Both the position numbers and the translations under genes were made by a program. The notes below the pieces were generated by a model. That model saw only the letters and a program-made list of their open reading frames with translations. It did no database searches and was not told the origin of the DNA. Below are positions 1 to 8,259 of a stretch of DNA of 35,387 nucleotides, one piece after another. Source of the DNA: Bacteroidales bacterium (lineage in GTDB: Bacteria > Bacteroidota > Bacteroidia > Bacteroidales > Dysgonomonadaceae); contig JAAYGM010000295.1 of the NCBI GenBank assembly GCA_012727735.1, positions 1-35,387 of the forward strand, given 5' to 3'. The first letter of the stretch is position 1. Each line of letters begins with the position of its first letter.

Positions 1-444
1 GGGGTTGTCGGTCTCGATGATGGGACCTCTGCCCGACGGATCACCGTAAGCCAAAATCTTATCGTCTCTCACTGCAGCTGCGGGGGCGTTGGAGCCGCTG
101 AAATACCAGCTTTGAGGACGGGTAAAGCGCCAGTGGCCCATATCCTCCTATACCCAGTAACCATGGGAGCGGGTGACGAACATGTAGTATTTCCCCTTGA
201 AGTTGACCACCGCCGGGTCGGCACCGGAGCGGTAGGAGGCATCCCTCTCCGCACGGTAGTGCGACATGTAGGTGTAGTCGATGTCGATCGGGTTGCAGTA
301 GGTGTTCTGGCTTCTGATGGCAGCTGCCCGGTTGTTGCCGTCCGGAAGTAGATCACTGCCCTGTGGGTGATGGTTACAGGAGAGATGCATCATCGCTGTC
401 AGCAGGATTAGTGGGAGGATGGCACGTTTTATTGTAGGTCTCAT
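1..444 (-). pseudogene. GH43-like lipoprotein glycosidase, 5' part, interrupted by an in-frame TAG
   Basis: Starts at ATG 444 and runs off the left edge. The signal peptide ends in a lipobox (MHLSC, Cys23), so an outer-membrane lipoprotein is expected. The first propeller blade is recognisable: CNPIDIDYTY, then RSGADPAVV with Asp76 as the likely GH43 general base, then KGKYYMFVTRSHGYWV. Codon 99 is TAG (148-150), yet the same frame continues for 49 stop-free codons to position 1 as EDMGHWRFTRPQSWYFSGSN and more, which reads as ordinary continuation of the family. I therefore call a nonsense-mutated gene or a sequence error. ATG overlaps the sulfatase stop by 4 bp (ATGA), implying translational coupling. 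GH43 members usually remove arabinose, xylose or galactose units; the substrate cannot be told here. Related five-bladed propeller families are an alternative. Confidence 0.62.
148..150 (-). other. Premature in-frame TAG in the GH43-like gene
   Basis: The plus strand reads cta, which is TAG on the minus strand, directly after the codons for GYWV. The codon after it starts EDMGHW in the same frame. Single-base precursors include TCG (Ser), CAG (Gln) and TGG (Trp). No frameshift is needed to restore the reading frame. Confidence 0.85.
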
Positions 445-2000
445 TTTTTTTCGGGTTTCAGATGATCTTCGGGCAGCTCATACTGCTCCTGCAGTCTTAT
501 CAGCTCTTTTCTCAGCCCACGGGTGATCTGCTCTGTTCCCCTCTTTCCGTAGATGTTGTCGGTCTCGTGTGGATCGTTCTCCAGATCATAGAGCTCCCAG
601 TGCTGCTCTCCGTAGAAATGAATCAGCTTGTAGCGTTCTGTCTTCACCCCGTAGTGGGCACGTACGCTGTGGAAGCCGGGGTACTCGTAGTAGTGGTAGT
701 AGAGCGATCTCCTCCAATCCTCGGGTGTCCTGCCTGTATCGGTCAGCTCCCTGAACGACTCTCCCTGCATATAGTCCGGTATATCTATGCCACAGAAGTC
801 GAGCAGGGTGGGGGCAAAGTCGATGTTCTGTGTCAACCCCTTCACCTGTGTACCCGGTTGGATATGCTTCTTGTACTGCATCAGAAGGGGCATCATGAAC
901 GACTCCTCATACATGAATCGCTTGTCGAACCAACCATGCTCACCCAGGTAGAACCCCTGATCGCTGCTATAGATGATGAGGGTATTTTCATCCAACCCTG
1001 TTGTCTTCAGGTAGTCGAGTAGTTGTCCCACGCTTTCGTCCACTGCCCTGATGGTGGCCAGGTAGTCCTGCAGGTATCGCTGGTATTTCCATTCGGCGAT
1101 CTCCTTCTCCGTCATCGACGTGGTGTGGAAGGCATTGTTACGCTCCCGGTAGGCTTCAAAGAAACGCTGCTGCTCACCGGGTGTCATGGTCTCCAGGAAG
1201 GCATGGGGCCACGGGTCATAGAGGAGCGTGTCACTGTTGACTCCGGTCACCATCTTCAGGTCATGCCCCTCGTACATGTCACGGTAGATGTTCATCTCCT
1301 GGTGCGCAGCTGCAAATCGCCCCTCATAATCATCGAAGTAGGTCGCCGGTAGGGGGAAGGTGACATCCTCGAAGAGATCGTAGTGCCTCTCCGCCGGCAC
1401 CCAGTTGCGGTGGGGCGCCTTGTGGTTCATCATCAGGAAGAAGGGCTTGTCATTCTCCCTAGTCTGCAACCACTGCTTGGTGAAGGTGGTGATTAGGTCG
1501 GTGACATAGCCGGCATACTCAACCGTATCATTCTTCGTGATGAAGTCGGGATTGTAATAATCCCCCTGGTCGTTCAGGATCATCCAGTGGTCGAAACCGG
1601 TCGGCTTTGAGATCAGGTGCCACTTACCGATCAGCGCTGTCTCATAACCGTTCTCCTGCAGTATCTTCGGGAGGGTCTGCTGTGAGCCGTCGAACGCTTG
1701 GTTCCAGTTGGCCAGGAAGCCGTTCTTGTGGCTGTGCTTGCCGGTGAGGATGCTGGCACGGCTGGGACCTGAGATGGAGTTGGCGCAGTAGTTGTTCCGG
1801 AAGATGGCACCGTCGCGGGCAATCCGGTCGATGTTGGGTGTGGGTGCCAGTTTCGAGAGGGGGTGCCCGTAGGCGCTGATGGCCTGTATGGCATGATCAT
1901 CGCTCAGGATAAAGATGATGTTGGGGCACTGTTCTGTTTGCTGAGCCATCACCGACAATGCCGACAAAGCCAGTGTCCCTATTGTGAGGTTTCTTTTCAT
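441..2000 (-). CDS. S1-family sulfatase, Ser-type active site
   Basis: 519 aa, the usual length for a type I sulfatase, with a signal peptide (MKRNLTIGTLALSALSVMAQ) and no lipobox, so probably periplasmic. It hydrolyses sulfate esters, here presumably on a carbohydrate. N-terminal metal ligands are in FILSDDHA (Asp34, Asp35). The active-site motif is NSISGPSRASILTG: Ser77-x-Pro79-x-Arg81, where Ser would be oxidised to formylglycine. A second metal motif is SSDQGFYLGEHGWFDKR. The CANSISGPSRA context resembles N-acetylglucosamine-6-sulfatase-like sulfatases (S1_11), but the subfamily is inference. Ser-type enzymes need an anaerobic radical-SAM maturase, which is not in the window. The gene lies 19 bp after GH3 and overlaps the GH43-like gene by 4 bp. 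Confidence 0.93.
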   Translation of the reverse strand: MKRNLTIGTLALSALSVMAQQTEQCPNIIFILSDDHAIQAISAYGHPLSKLAPTPNIDRIARDGAIFRNNYCANSISGPSRASILTGKHSHKNGFLANWNQAFDGSQQTLPKILQENGYETALIGKWHLISKPTGFDHWMILNDQGDYYNPDFITKNDTVEYAGYVTDLITTFTKQWLQTRENDKPFFLMMNHKAPHRNWVPAERHYDLFEDVTFPLPATYFDDYEGRFAAAHQEMNIYRDMYEGHDLKMVTGVNSDTLLYDPWPHAFLETMTPGEQQRFFEAYRERNNAFHTTSMTEKEIAEWKYQRYLQDYLATIRAVDESVGQLLDYLKTTGLDENTLIIYSSDQGFYLGEHGWFDKRFMYEESFMMPLLMQYKKHIQPGTQVKGLTQNIDFAPTLLDFCGIDIPDYMQGESFRELTDTGRTPEDWRRSLYYHYYEYPGFHSVRAHYGVKTERYKLIHFYGEQHWELYDLENDPHETDNIYGKRGTEQITRGLRKELIRLQEQYELPEDHLKPEKK

Positions 2001-2019
2001 TGTTGTGTTGTTTAACTCT

Positions 2020-4314
2020 TTACTCTACAGTGAAAGTAGTTTCATTCTCGTTGTCATCGGAGCTCTGAGCTACCCACAACTTAAAGTTGCCAGGCTCGGT
2101 CTTTTTCTTCATATCGATGCCATGGAAGGCCAGCTCTTCGGAACGCAGCTCAAAGGTAACATCCTTGCTCTCTCCCGCTTTCAGGGGAACCTTCTGAAAC
2201 CCTTTCAGCTCCTTGACGGGGCGGGTGGTACTCCCCACCAGGTCGCGCACGTAGAGCTGCACCACCATCTCACCATCCACCTCCCCGCTGTTCTGCAGAG
2301 TGGCGGTGACGGTTATGCTGTCGCCGGTTGCTTTCATTGAGGGTTTGTCCAGGCTCAGATCACTGATCGCATATGTTGTGTAACTCAGGCCATACCCGAA
2401 CGGATAGAGGGGGGTGATGGAGCTGTCGAGGTAGTTAGACTTGTAGTCGACCGTTTCATCATTGAGGTCGACTGGGCGACCGGTATTCTTCCGGTTGTAG
2501 TAGATCGGCAGCTGTCCTATGTTTCGCGGGAACGACATCACCAGGCGTGCCGAGGGGTTCTGGTCGCCGGCGATCACATCGGCGATACCGTGTCCACCCT
2601 GTGTGCCGGGAAACCAGGCCTGCAGGATCGCATCCATCTCTTCATCCTCCCACGACAGGTCAAGAGGACGGCCGCTGAGGTTGACCAGCACGATTGGCTT
2701 CCCGGTCTCTTTCAGGGCCTGCAGCAGCTGACGCTGTGCCTCTGGCAGGCGTATGTCGGTACGTACGGCTGCTTCGCCGGACCAGTGAAAACTCTCACCC
2801 ACCGCTGCAATCACGATATCGGCCCTGCGGGCGGCAGTGACCGCCTCGGCAATCCTGCCGGGAGTGGTTTCATCAATCGATGAACCCTCCGCGTAAATCA
2901 GATTCACAGCACTCTCTTTATATTTCTCGGTGAGTCCTTTGAGGATGGGAACACTCTTGTTCCTGTCACCAAGACCGGACCACTCACCGTTGAGGTTGAT
3001 GGAGTCGTTCATCAGGGGACCCACTAGCGTGAGGGTGACCGCTTTTTCCTTCGGTATGGGGAGGATGGCACCTTCATTCTTGAGCAGCACCACCGAAGCG
3101 GCTACGGCTTTACGTGCCATTTCCATAAATGCCGGCGTCATGGTGTTTTGTTTTGCACGATCCTCATTGAGGTAATGGAAGGGGTTATCGAAGAGACCCA
3201 GCAGGAACTTCATCTCCAGGATCCGACTCGTTGCGTTGTTGATCGCCTGTTCTGACACCTTGCCCTCCTCCACCGATTTCTTGAGATATTTGATAAATGT
3301 GGCACCGGTCATATCCATGTCGATGCCGGCGTTGATTGCCAACTCGGCAGCATGCTGCTCATCTTCCGCCACACCATGCGGTACCAGCTCATTCACACCG
3401 GTGTAGTCGCTCACCACGAAACCTTTGAATCCCCACTCACCGCGCAGGATATCCGTCATCAGCCACCGGTCAGCGGTCGCCGGTACGCCGTTGATTTCGT
3501 TAAAGGAGGCCATAAAGGTGCCTACCCCAGCTTTTGCTGCTGCCTCGTAAGGGGGTAGGTAGATGTTTCGCAGGGTATGCTCCGACAGCTCGGCAGTGTT
3601 GTAGTCTCTTCCCGACTCGGCAGCACCGTAGGCCGCCAGGTGCTTCCCGCAGGCGAGCAGTGTGTGGAGGGCTCCCAGCGATGCGCCCCCTCTGCCACCC
3701 TGAAAACCAATTACCCTCGCTTCGGTGACCCTGCTGCCCAGGTAGGGATCCTCTCCGGCACCCTCCATCACGCGACCCCAGCGGGCATCGCGACTTATAT
3801 CCACCATCGGGGCAAAGGTCCAGTTGATGCCGTCGGAAGCTGCTTCCAGCGCAGCAATCTCCGCTGTTCGTTGCATCAGTGCCAGATCCCATGAGCAGGC
3901 TTCAGCCAGGGGTATGGGGAAGATGGTCTTGTAGCCATGGATTACATCCTGTCCGAAGAGGATGGGGATTCCCAGGCGGGTGGAGTCGACAGCTGTCTGT
4001 TGTAACCTGCGTATCCCCACCACCGAGGTGGCGTTGAAGATGCTTCCTATCAGTCCTTTATCCAGGTAGGGTTTGAAGTCGTCTGACATCACCGGGCCTG
4101 TGATCGACCAGTTGGCAGAGAACTGGGTCATCTGTCCGATCTTCTCCTTCAGGGTCATCAGGCTCAGGAGCGAATCTACCCGTTGCTCAACCATTTTGTC
4201 GCCGCTGTAACTTATCCATATTCCCACACCGGAATCGGAGGAAGAGGGTGGTCCGCTGGAGGCAAACAGCATCACCACCAGCATGCCTAAGATTGAATTA
4301 ATACTTTTCTTCAT
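2020..4314 (-). CDS. GH3 beta-glucosidase (probable beta-1,2-glucooligosaccharide hydrolase)
   Basis: 764 aa with the BglX-like layout: signal peptide, GH3 N-terminal TIM barrel, GH3 C-terminal domain, and an Fn3-like domain at about residues 675-755. KHLAAYG (Lys224, His225) is the conserved substrate-binding motif. The nucleophile is Asp303 in GFVVSDYTG. A likely acid/base is Glu514 in HWSGEAAVRTD, aligned by motif with E. coli BglX. It releases glucose from the non-reducing end of beta-glucosides. Lying after a GH144 gene, it probably splits sophorose and beta-1,2-glucooligosaccharides, the activity known from memory for the Bacteroides thetaiotaomicron GH3 BT_3567. The start is supported by a strong AAAAGGAGA ribosome-binding site just upstream of ATG 4314. 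The 135-bp leader carries its own -7 box. Confidence 0.94.
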   Translation of the reverse strand: MKKSINSILGMLVVMLFASSGPPSSSDSGVGIWISYSGDKMVEQRVDSLLSLMTLKEKIGQMTQFSANWSITGPVMSDDFKPYLDKGLIGSIFNATSVVGIRRLQQTAVDSTRLGIPILFGQDVIHGYKTIFPIPLAEACSWDLALMQRTAEIAALEAASDGINWTFAPMVDISRDARWGRVMEGAGEDPYLGSRVTEARVIGFQGGRGGASLGALHTLLACGKHLAAYGAAESGRDYNTAELSEHTLRNIYLPPYEAAAKAGVGTFMASFNEINGVPATADRWLMTDILRGEWGFKGFVVSDYTGVNELVPHGVAEDEQHAAELAINAGIDMDMTGATFIKYLKKSVEEGKVSEQAINNATSRILEMKFLLGLFDNPFHYLNEDRAKQNTMTPAFMEMARKAVAASVVLLKNEGAILPIPKEKAVTLTLVGPLMNDSINLNGEWSGLGDRNKSVPILKGLTEKYKESAVNLIYAEGSSIDETTPGRIAEAVTAARRADIVIAAVGESFHWSGEAAVRTDIRLPEAQRQLLQALKETGKPIVLVNLSGRPLDLSWEDEEMDAILQAWFPGTQGGHGIADVIAGDQNPSARLVMSFPRNIGQLPIYYNRKNTGRPVDLNDETVDYKSNYLDSSITPLYPFGYGLSYTTYAISDLSLDKPSMKATGDSITVTATLQNSGEVDGEMVVQLYVRDLVGSTTRPVKELKGFQKVPLKAGESKDVTFELRSEELAFHGIDMKKKTEPGNFKLWVAQSSDDNENETTFTVE

Positions 4315-4316
4315 AT

Positions 4317-4325
4317 TCTCTCCTT
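4317..4325 (-). promoter_or_regulatory. Ribosome-binding site of the GH3 gene
   Basis: The minus strand reads AAAAGGAGA a few bases before ATG 4314. This is an unusually good Shine-Dalgarno match for Bacteroidota, whose leaders are mostly A-rich without one, and it fixes the start of the GH3 gene. Confidence 0.6.
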
Positions 4326-4419
4326 TTATTTATGTTATAATTATGTTCCTGGTGAAAACGTTATTAAGTTAATAAGTTACTAATTTTGTAGGTTGGAGGG
4401 TTCTTGGGTTTAGGAACAA

Positions 4420-4427
4420 CAAACGTA
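4420..4427 (-). promoter_or_regulatory. Possible Bacteroidota -7 promoter element for GH3-sulfatase-GH43
   Basis: The minus strand reads TACGTTTG, an exact match to the Bacteroides -7 consensus TAnnTTTG. It sits about 105 bp upstream of the GH3 start, in the 135-bp gap after the GH144 gene. The -33 region holds only GTTG about 17 bases upstream, closer than the usual 19-21, so the match is partial. If real, it lets the last three genes of PUL 1 be expressed apart from susCD. Confidence 0.35.
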
Positions 4428-4449
4428 TAAACCAATCAATGTATCAACC

Positions 4450-5820
4450 TCAGAACTCCTGGTTGAATCCCAGCTTATTCAATCCTTTTTGAATTTCAGG
4501 TGCACCCATGAACAGGTCCCATAGCAGTCCTGTCCGGTGGTTCTCAATCATCGGGGTGATGGTGAGCTGGTCAATGGCCAGGTAACGTTGTGGATACCAA
4601 TTGCTCTCAATGCTGAAAGCATCATAGAACCCATATTTCCCCCAGATCCTGTCTCCGAGGTTGTTATAGAAGTGGTTCAATGCTTTCATCGATTCCACGG
4701 GTGTATAGGGAAAGCTGGACAATGCTGCCGTGGGGGTGATTACTCCCTTGTCGTTTTGCATCGGTTTGTGACCGGCATAACCCTCAACGGAGTAACTGGC
4801 AGTCAATCCCCAGCAGGCGTCGCTGTACCCTTCAAATCCCTTCGGGTTCTGCATGCAGTAGGCGTGGTTGATGAGTGCCTGATTTCGGTTCAGATCCCAG
4901 TAGGAGGCATACCGGTCAGTCAGACCCTTAGGACTTAAGCCGATATAGGAGTAGTGTGCCCAGAATAGCGGACCCCCATACTCCTCAGCTCCGTTGTGTC
5001 TGAGAATCAGTGGATAACCGAAGGCCATGTTGTCGCTTTTTATCTCTCCACCACGTGCCCACCCGTTATGATAGGCCGAAGCAGGTATGGGGTAGGTGGG
5101 CGATGAGGCTGCCAGGATATAGGTGATAAGGCACTCATTGTATCCCTGAAGGGGGAAGTTCATTTCCCAGCCATACTCAGGGCTCCAATGCCAGTAGAGC
5201 ACATCCTCTCCGTTCAGATACCAGTCCCACTCCATCTCATGCCAGAGTGTGTCGATTTTCCCTGCAAGCTCTTTCTCCCTTTCATTGCCATTTTTGAAAT
5301 ATTCCCGTGCGATAAGCAGACCCTGTATCAGGAAAGCACTCTCCACCAGGTCTCCTCCGTTATCTTTTCTGCTGAAAGGTTTGGTTTTTCCGGTGGGTCC
5401 GTCAATCCAGTGTGGCCAGACACCATGGAAACGATCCGCCGTAGCGAGGTAATCGGCAATCTTGTTCAACCGCTCTACTCCCTCGTCACGCTGGATAAAT
5501 CCCCTCTCAATCCCTGTGATAAGTCCGGCAATGCCGAAGCCGCTGCCGCCAGTGGTCACCACTGCAGCATCGTTCTGCGGGTAGTTGCCATCGAGATGAA
5601 TCCGCTCCGGTGCCAGTCCCGAGGTGGGTTCGGCACCATCCCACATGTAGTTGAGGTGGGTTTGCTGGATAAAATCGAGAAAAGCATCGTCAGAGACAAA
5701 ACCGGTCGGGCGATCGCCGTTTTTCTCCTCCTTTGCCGGCTTTTCTTCTTTGTTTTCGTTGCAGGAAATGAACGGCAACAGGAGGAAAATGATGCACAGC
5801 AGCCAGATATTTAGTTTCAT
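4450..5820 (-). CDS. GH144-type beta-1,2-glucanase lipoprotein (glucoamylase-like domain)
   Basis: 456 aa. The lipobox LPFISC (Cys20) is followed by an acidic/Lys-rich linker, typical of a surface-exposed lipoprotein. The rest is one (alpha/alpha)6-barrel of the glucoamylase-like family (PF10091), seen in GGSGFGIAGLITGIERGF, FHGVWPHWIDG, NGGDLVESAFLIQGLL, GWEMNFPLQGYNECLITYIL and AYCMQNPKGFEGYSDACWGL. Characterised Bacteroidota members form GH144 and release sophorose from beta-1,2-glucan (from memory, Parabacteroides distasonis). Its place between susCD-lamG and a GH3 beta-glucosidase supports that reading. Acidic catalytic residues are probably in the GGDLVE and QGYNE segments, but I cannot assign them by number. 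Other PF10091 activities are possible. Confidence 0.85.
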   Translation of the reverse strand: MKLNIWLLCIIFLLLPFISCNENKEEKPAKEEKNGDRPTGFVSDDAFLDFIQQTHLNYMWDGAEPTSGLAPERIHLDGNYPQNDAAVVTTGGSGFGIAGLITGIERGFIQRDEGVERLNKIADYLATADRFHGVWPHWIDGPTGKTKPFSRKDNGGDLVESAFLIQGLLIAREYFKNGNEREKELAGKIDTLWHEMEWDWYLNGEDVLYWHWSPEYGWEMNFPLQGYNECLITYILAASSPTYPIPASAYHNGWARGGEIKSDNMAFGYPLILRHNGAEEYGGPLFWAHYSYIGLSPKGLTDRYASYWDLNRNQALINHAYCMQNPKGFEGYSDACWGLTASYSVEGYAGHKPMQNDKGVITPTAALSSFPYTPVESMKALNHFYNNLGDRIWGKYGFYDAFSIESNWYPQRYLAIDQLTITPMIENHRTGLLWDLFMGAPEIQKGLNKLGFNQEF

Positions 5821-5854
5821 ATATCAGTTTTGTTTTTTTTATGAAGAGGACTGT

Positions 5855-5881
5855 ACCCGGACAATCTTTCACTGCCCGGGT
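5855..5881 (-). other. Hairpin in the LamG-GH144 intergenic gap
   Basis: The arms ACCCGG (5855-5860) and CCGGGT (5876-5881) form a perfect 6-bp GC-rich stem with a 15-base loop, in the 74-bp gap between the LamG gene and the GH144 start. On the transcribed strand it is followed about 14 bases later by eight A, not U, so it is not an intrinsic terminator in that direction. It could be an RNA processing or stability element that sets unequal expression of the two genes. Confidence 0.3.
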
Positions 5882-5894
5882 TCACGACCTGTAA

Positions 5895-6686
5895 TCAGTC
5901 TGCTGCCATCCGTTCTATCTCTGAGGCAGGCAAAGCTTTGTTGTAGATACGTAGTTCATCAATCAGACTATTGTCGGAGAGGTGACCCCACTCATTGAAG
6001 CGAGGTGCCCCTGAACCAATAGATATGATATCACAACCGTTCCAGCTGATGCCTGTGAACTCGGTGACCTGTACTGCCAGGCCATCCATATACAGGGTGG
6101 CTTTGTCCGATGCCAGTACCAGGGCAATATGCACCCATCCCGCTGTAGCCGGATCGAGGTCCGCCAGTATTCTGCCATCCACCCAGCTGTCCGCTGTTCC
6201 GTTGCCTACATTGGCTTTCACCCGTTGCATGCCACCGGCATTCTCGCGGAAGATGCGTATACCGGCGGTACGGTTGTTCTGAGCGTTAGCCGGGTTGCCT
6301 TCATGCGGAGGGCCGATCACCAGGATCCCCGCTCTGTCGGGGCTACCGTTCACCTTGTACCAGAAGGTGAAGGTCATATCACTGCTCAGTGGTGCCGCCA
6401 TATTGGCCACATCGAAGGTGAGATAACTGTTGCTTGCGCCGGCATAGGCCTTGCCGCTCTTGCCATCAGTAAAGGTGGGGCTGCCCACTACCGCTGCTTC
6501 CATCAGGCTCTGGTAATCTTCCAGATCCTCATCGAAAGAGAGATAGAACATCTGTCCGTCGTCGCCGATGGGTGGTGGTGTGGGCTGCTCAGGGAAATCG
6601 AATGGGGGATTCTGCCCCAGGTCCTGGAAGCAGGAGGTGAGGAGCAGTGCCGCAGCAATCGCGAGAATATAGGTTATATGTTTCAT
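5895..6686 (-). CDS. LamG-like jelly-roll lipoprotein, candidate surface glycan-binding protein
   Basis: 263 aa from ATG 6686. The frame is open 16 codons further up, but only this Met gives a proper lipoprotein signal (MKHITYILAIAAALLLTSC, Cys19), and it begins 19 bp after the SusD stop. After a Pro-rich linker (about residues 24-42) the protein is one concanavalin A-like/LamG domain: MFYLSFDEDLEDYQ, SSDMTFTFWYKV, GWVHIALVLASDKATLYMDG and the closing SLIDELRIYNKALPASEIE. No catalytic motif is evident. Its position directly after susCD is where PULs usually encode a surface glycan-binding protein, so it may capture the PUL 1 glycan at the cell surface. That role rests on position and fold, not on binding residues. 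Confidence 0.82.
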   Translation of the reverse strand: MKHITYILAIAAALLLTSCFQDLGQNPPFDFPEQPTPPPIGDDGQMFYLSFDEDLEDYQSLMEAAVVGSPTFTDGKSGKAYAGASNSYLTFDVANMAAPLSSDMTFTFWYKVNGSPDRAGILVIGPPHEGNPANAQNNRTAGIRIFRENAGGMQRVKANVGNGTADSWVDGRILADLDPATAGWVHIALVLASDKATLYMDGLAVQVTEFTGISWNGCDIISIGSGAPRFNEWGHLSDNSLIDELRIYNKALPASEIERMAAD

Positions 6687-6705
6687 AATTAATATTTTTT
6701 CATTG

Positions 6706-8256
6706 TTAGTAGTTTGGATTCTGTACCAGCACACCGTTTGATTTATCTATTTCGTTCTGCGGTATTGGCAATAATGCATGTCTCTCCTGATACCCTGTCT
6801 TGCCGGCTGCATGCAGCACGTCGCGGGCAATACCCCAACGTGCCAGGTCATAGAATCGGTCGAACTCCATTCCCAATTCTACCCTGCGTTCATGACGGAT
6901 GGCATCGCGCATCTCTGCCTGGTCGATGGTGGTCACCTTGGGTAACAGTGAGGCATTGCTTCCGCGTGCACGGGCTCTCACCATCTCAAGATACTCCATC
7001 GCCTGCCCCGTCTGACCCAGTTCATTGGCTGCCTCTGCAGCCATCAGCACTACGTCGGAATAACGGATGAGCCGGATGTTGTACCAGAACCCGCCCTTGG
7101 TATAGGTGGCGCGCAGGCTGGGGTTGGTATAGGCTTTCTTGTTGTAGTACTTGTTAATCACATCGGCGTTGGCGATTGGTTTTTCGTTATAGGGCTGGTT
7201 GGCAGGGATTGTAGAAGGGTCTCCGCCTGTTTTAATGAAGTAAAGGAGTGTCTCGTCCTTACGGGGATCGCCTGCTTCAAAAGCTTCAGCCATCATCTCG
7301 GTGGGTGTATGCCATCCCCATCCCAGGTTCCATTCGCCGGCACCTCTCACACCCTGCACCTGCGCAAACTGACTGCCGATATCGTTCGAGCCGGGCTGTG
7401 AGGCCGTGGCGGTACACTGCAGCTCGAACACCGACTCGCTGCTGTTCTCTCCCGTTTCGCGGAAGATCTGGTTGTAGGGTGTACTCAGGTTGTAGTGACC
7501 CGACTGGATCACATCGACCGCTGCGGCGTGCATATTACTCCAGTCGTTACGCATCATATAGCTCCTTGCATGGAGCGCACGTGCGGCACCCCAGGTAACG
7601 CGACCGATATATACAGGAGGCCACACCTGTGGCAGGTGCTCCTCTGCTGCAGTCAGGTCGGCATCTATCAGCGCATAGATCTCCGCAGCAGGTGATTTTG
7701 GAATATTGGCATCCTCGGCATTCTCAATCCTGAAATCAATTTTCGGCACATCTCCAAAAGCACGCACGAGATTGAAGAAAGCATATGCGCGGAAAAAATG
7801 GGCTTCCGATTTGTTGGTTAAATCACCTTCAGAGAGGGTTCCTTTCTCATTCTCTGATTGGGCTATATCATCCAGGATCTTATTTGCCAGGATGATGATC
7901 TCATAGTTGCTGGTCCAGTAAGAACCAATCAACCCGTTGGTGGCAATGTATTCAAAATCATCGAACATCTTACCGTGGGCAGCACCATCGGAAGCGGTAC
8001 TTCCTTTTTCCGCATCTTCCGAACGGAAACTGTGAATGGCCAGGGCTGTGGTTCCTGAAGATATGTGGTAGCCACGCACTCTGGCGTAGAGTGTAAAGAC
8101 ATCTGACTGGTAGGACCCTCCACTGCCTTCATCACCCTCAACCCATTCACCCTGTGGTTTCTGGTCCAGCAAATCGGTACATCCGATTTGTACGATTGAG
8201 ACCAGAGCAGCGATAATTATCCAAAAATATATTTTCATCTGTTTCATCATTTCCAT
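6706..8256 (-). CDS. susD: SusD/RagB-family outer-membrane lipoprotein of PUL 1
   Basis: 516 aa. Signal peptide with lipobox IVQIGC (Cys26) followed by TDLLDQKPQGEW, the usual SusD N-terminus. TPR-like SusD motifs follow: AHFFRAYAFFNLVRAFGDVP, WGAARALHARSYM, and the C-terminal RLIRYSDVVLMAAEAANELG and IRHERRVELGMEFDRFYDLARWG. SusD proteins cap the SusC barrel and bind glycan at the cell surface. The start is uncertain: ATGs at 8256, 8250, 8247 and 8238 are all in frame and all give a usable signal peptide. Only 3 bp separate it from the susC stop, so translation is probably coupled. The protein is intact although its susC partner has a nonsense codon. Confidence 0.94.
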   Translation of the reverse strand: MEMMKQMKIYFWIIIAALVSIVQIGCTDLLDQKPQGEWVEGDEGSGGSYQSDVFTLYARVRGYHISSGTTALAIHSFRSEDAEKGSTASDGAAHGKMFDDFEYIATNGLIGSYWTSNYEIIILANKILDDIAQSENEKGTLSEGDLTNKSEAHFFRAYAFFNLVRAFGDVPKIDFRIENAEDANIPKSPAAEIYALIDADLTAAEEHLPQVWPPVYIGRVTWGAARALHARSYMMRNDWSNMHAAAVDVIQSGHYNLSTPYNQIFRETGENSSESVFELQCTATASQPGSNDIGSQFAQVQGVRGAGEWNLGWGWHTPTEMMAEAFEAGDPRKDETLLYFIKTGGDPSTIPANQPYNEKPIANADVINKYYNKKAYTNPSLRATYTKGGFWYNIRLIRYSDVVLMAAEAANELGQTGQAMEYLEMVRARARGSNASLLPKVTTIDQAEMRDAIRHERRVELGMEFDRFYDLARWGIARDVLHAAGKTGYQERHALLPIPQNEIDKSNGVLVQNPNY

Positions 8257-8259
8257 CGT

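Noticed and set aside
462-1022. 186-codon open frame on the plus strand opposite the sulfatase
   Set aside because: It is antisense to strongly supported sulfatase sequence and has no recognisable family features. The same holds for the other long antisense frames in the glycosidase genes.
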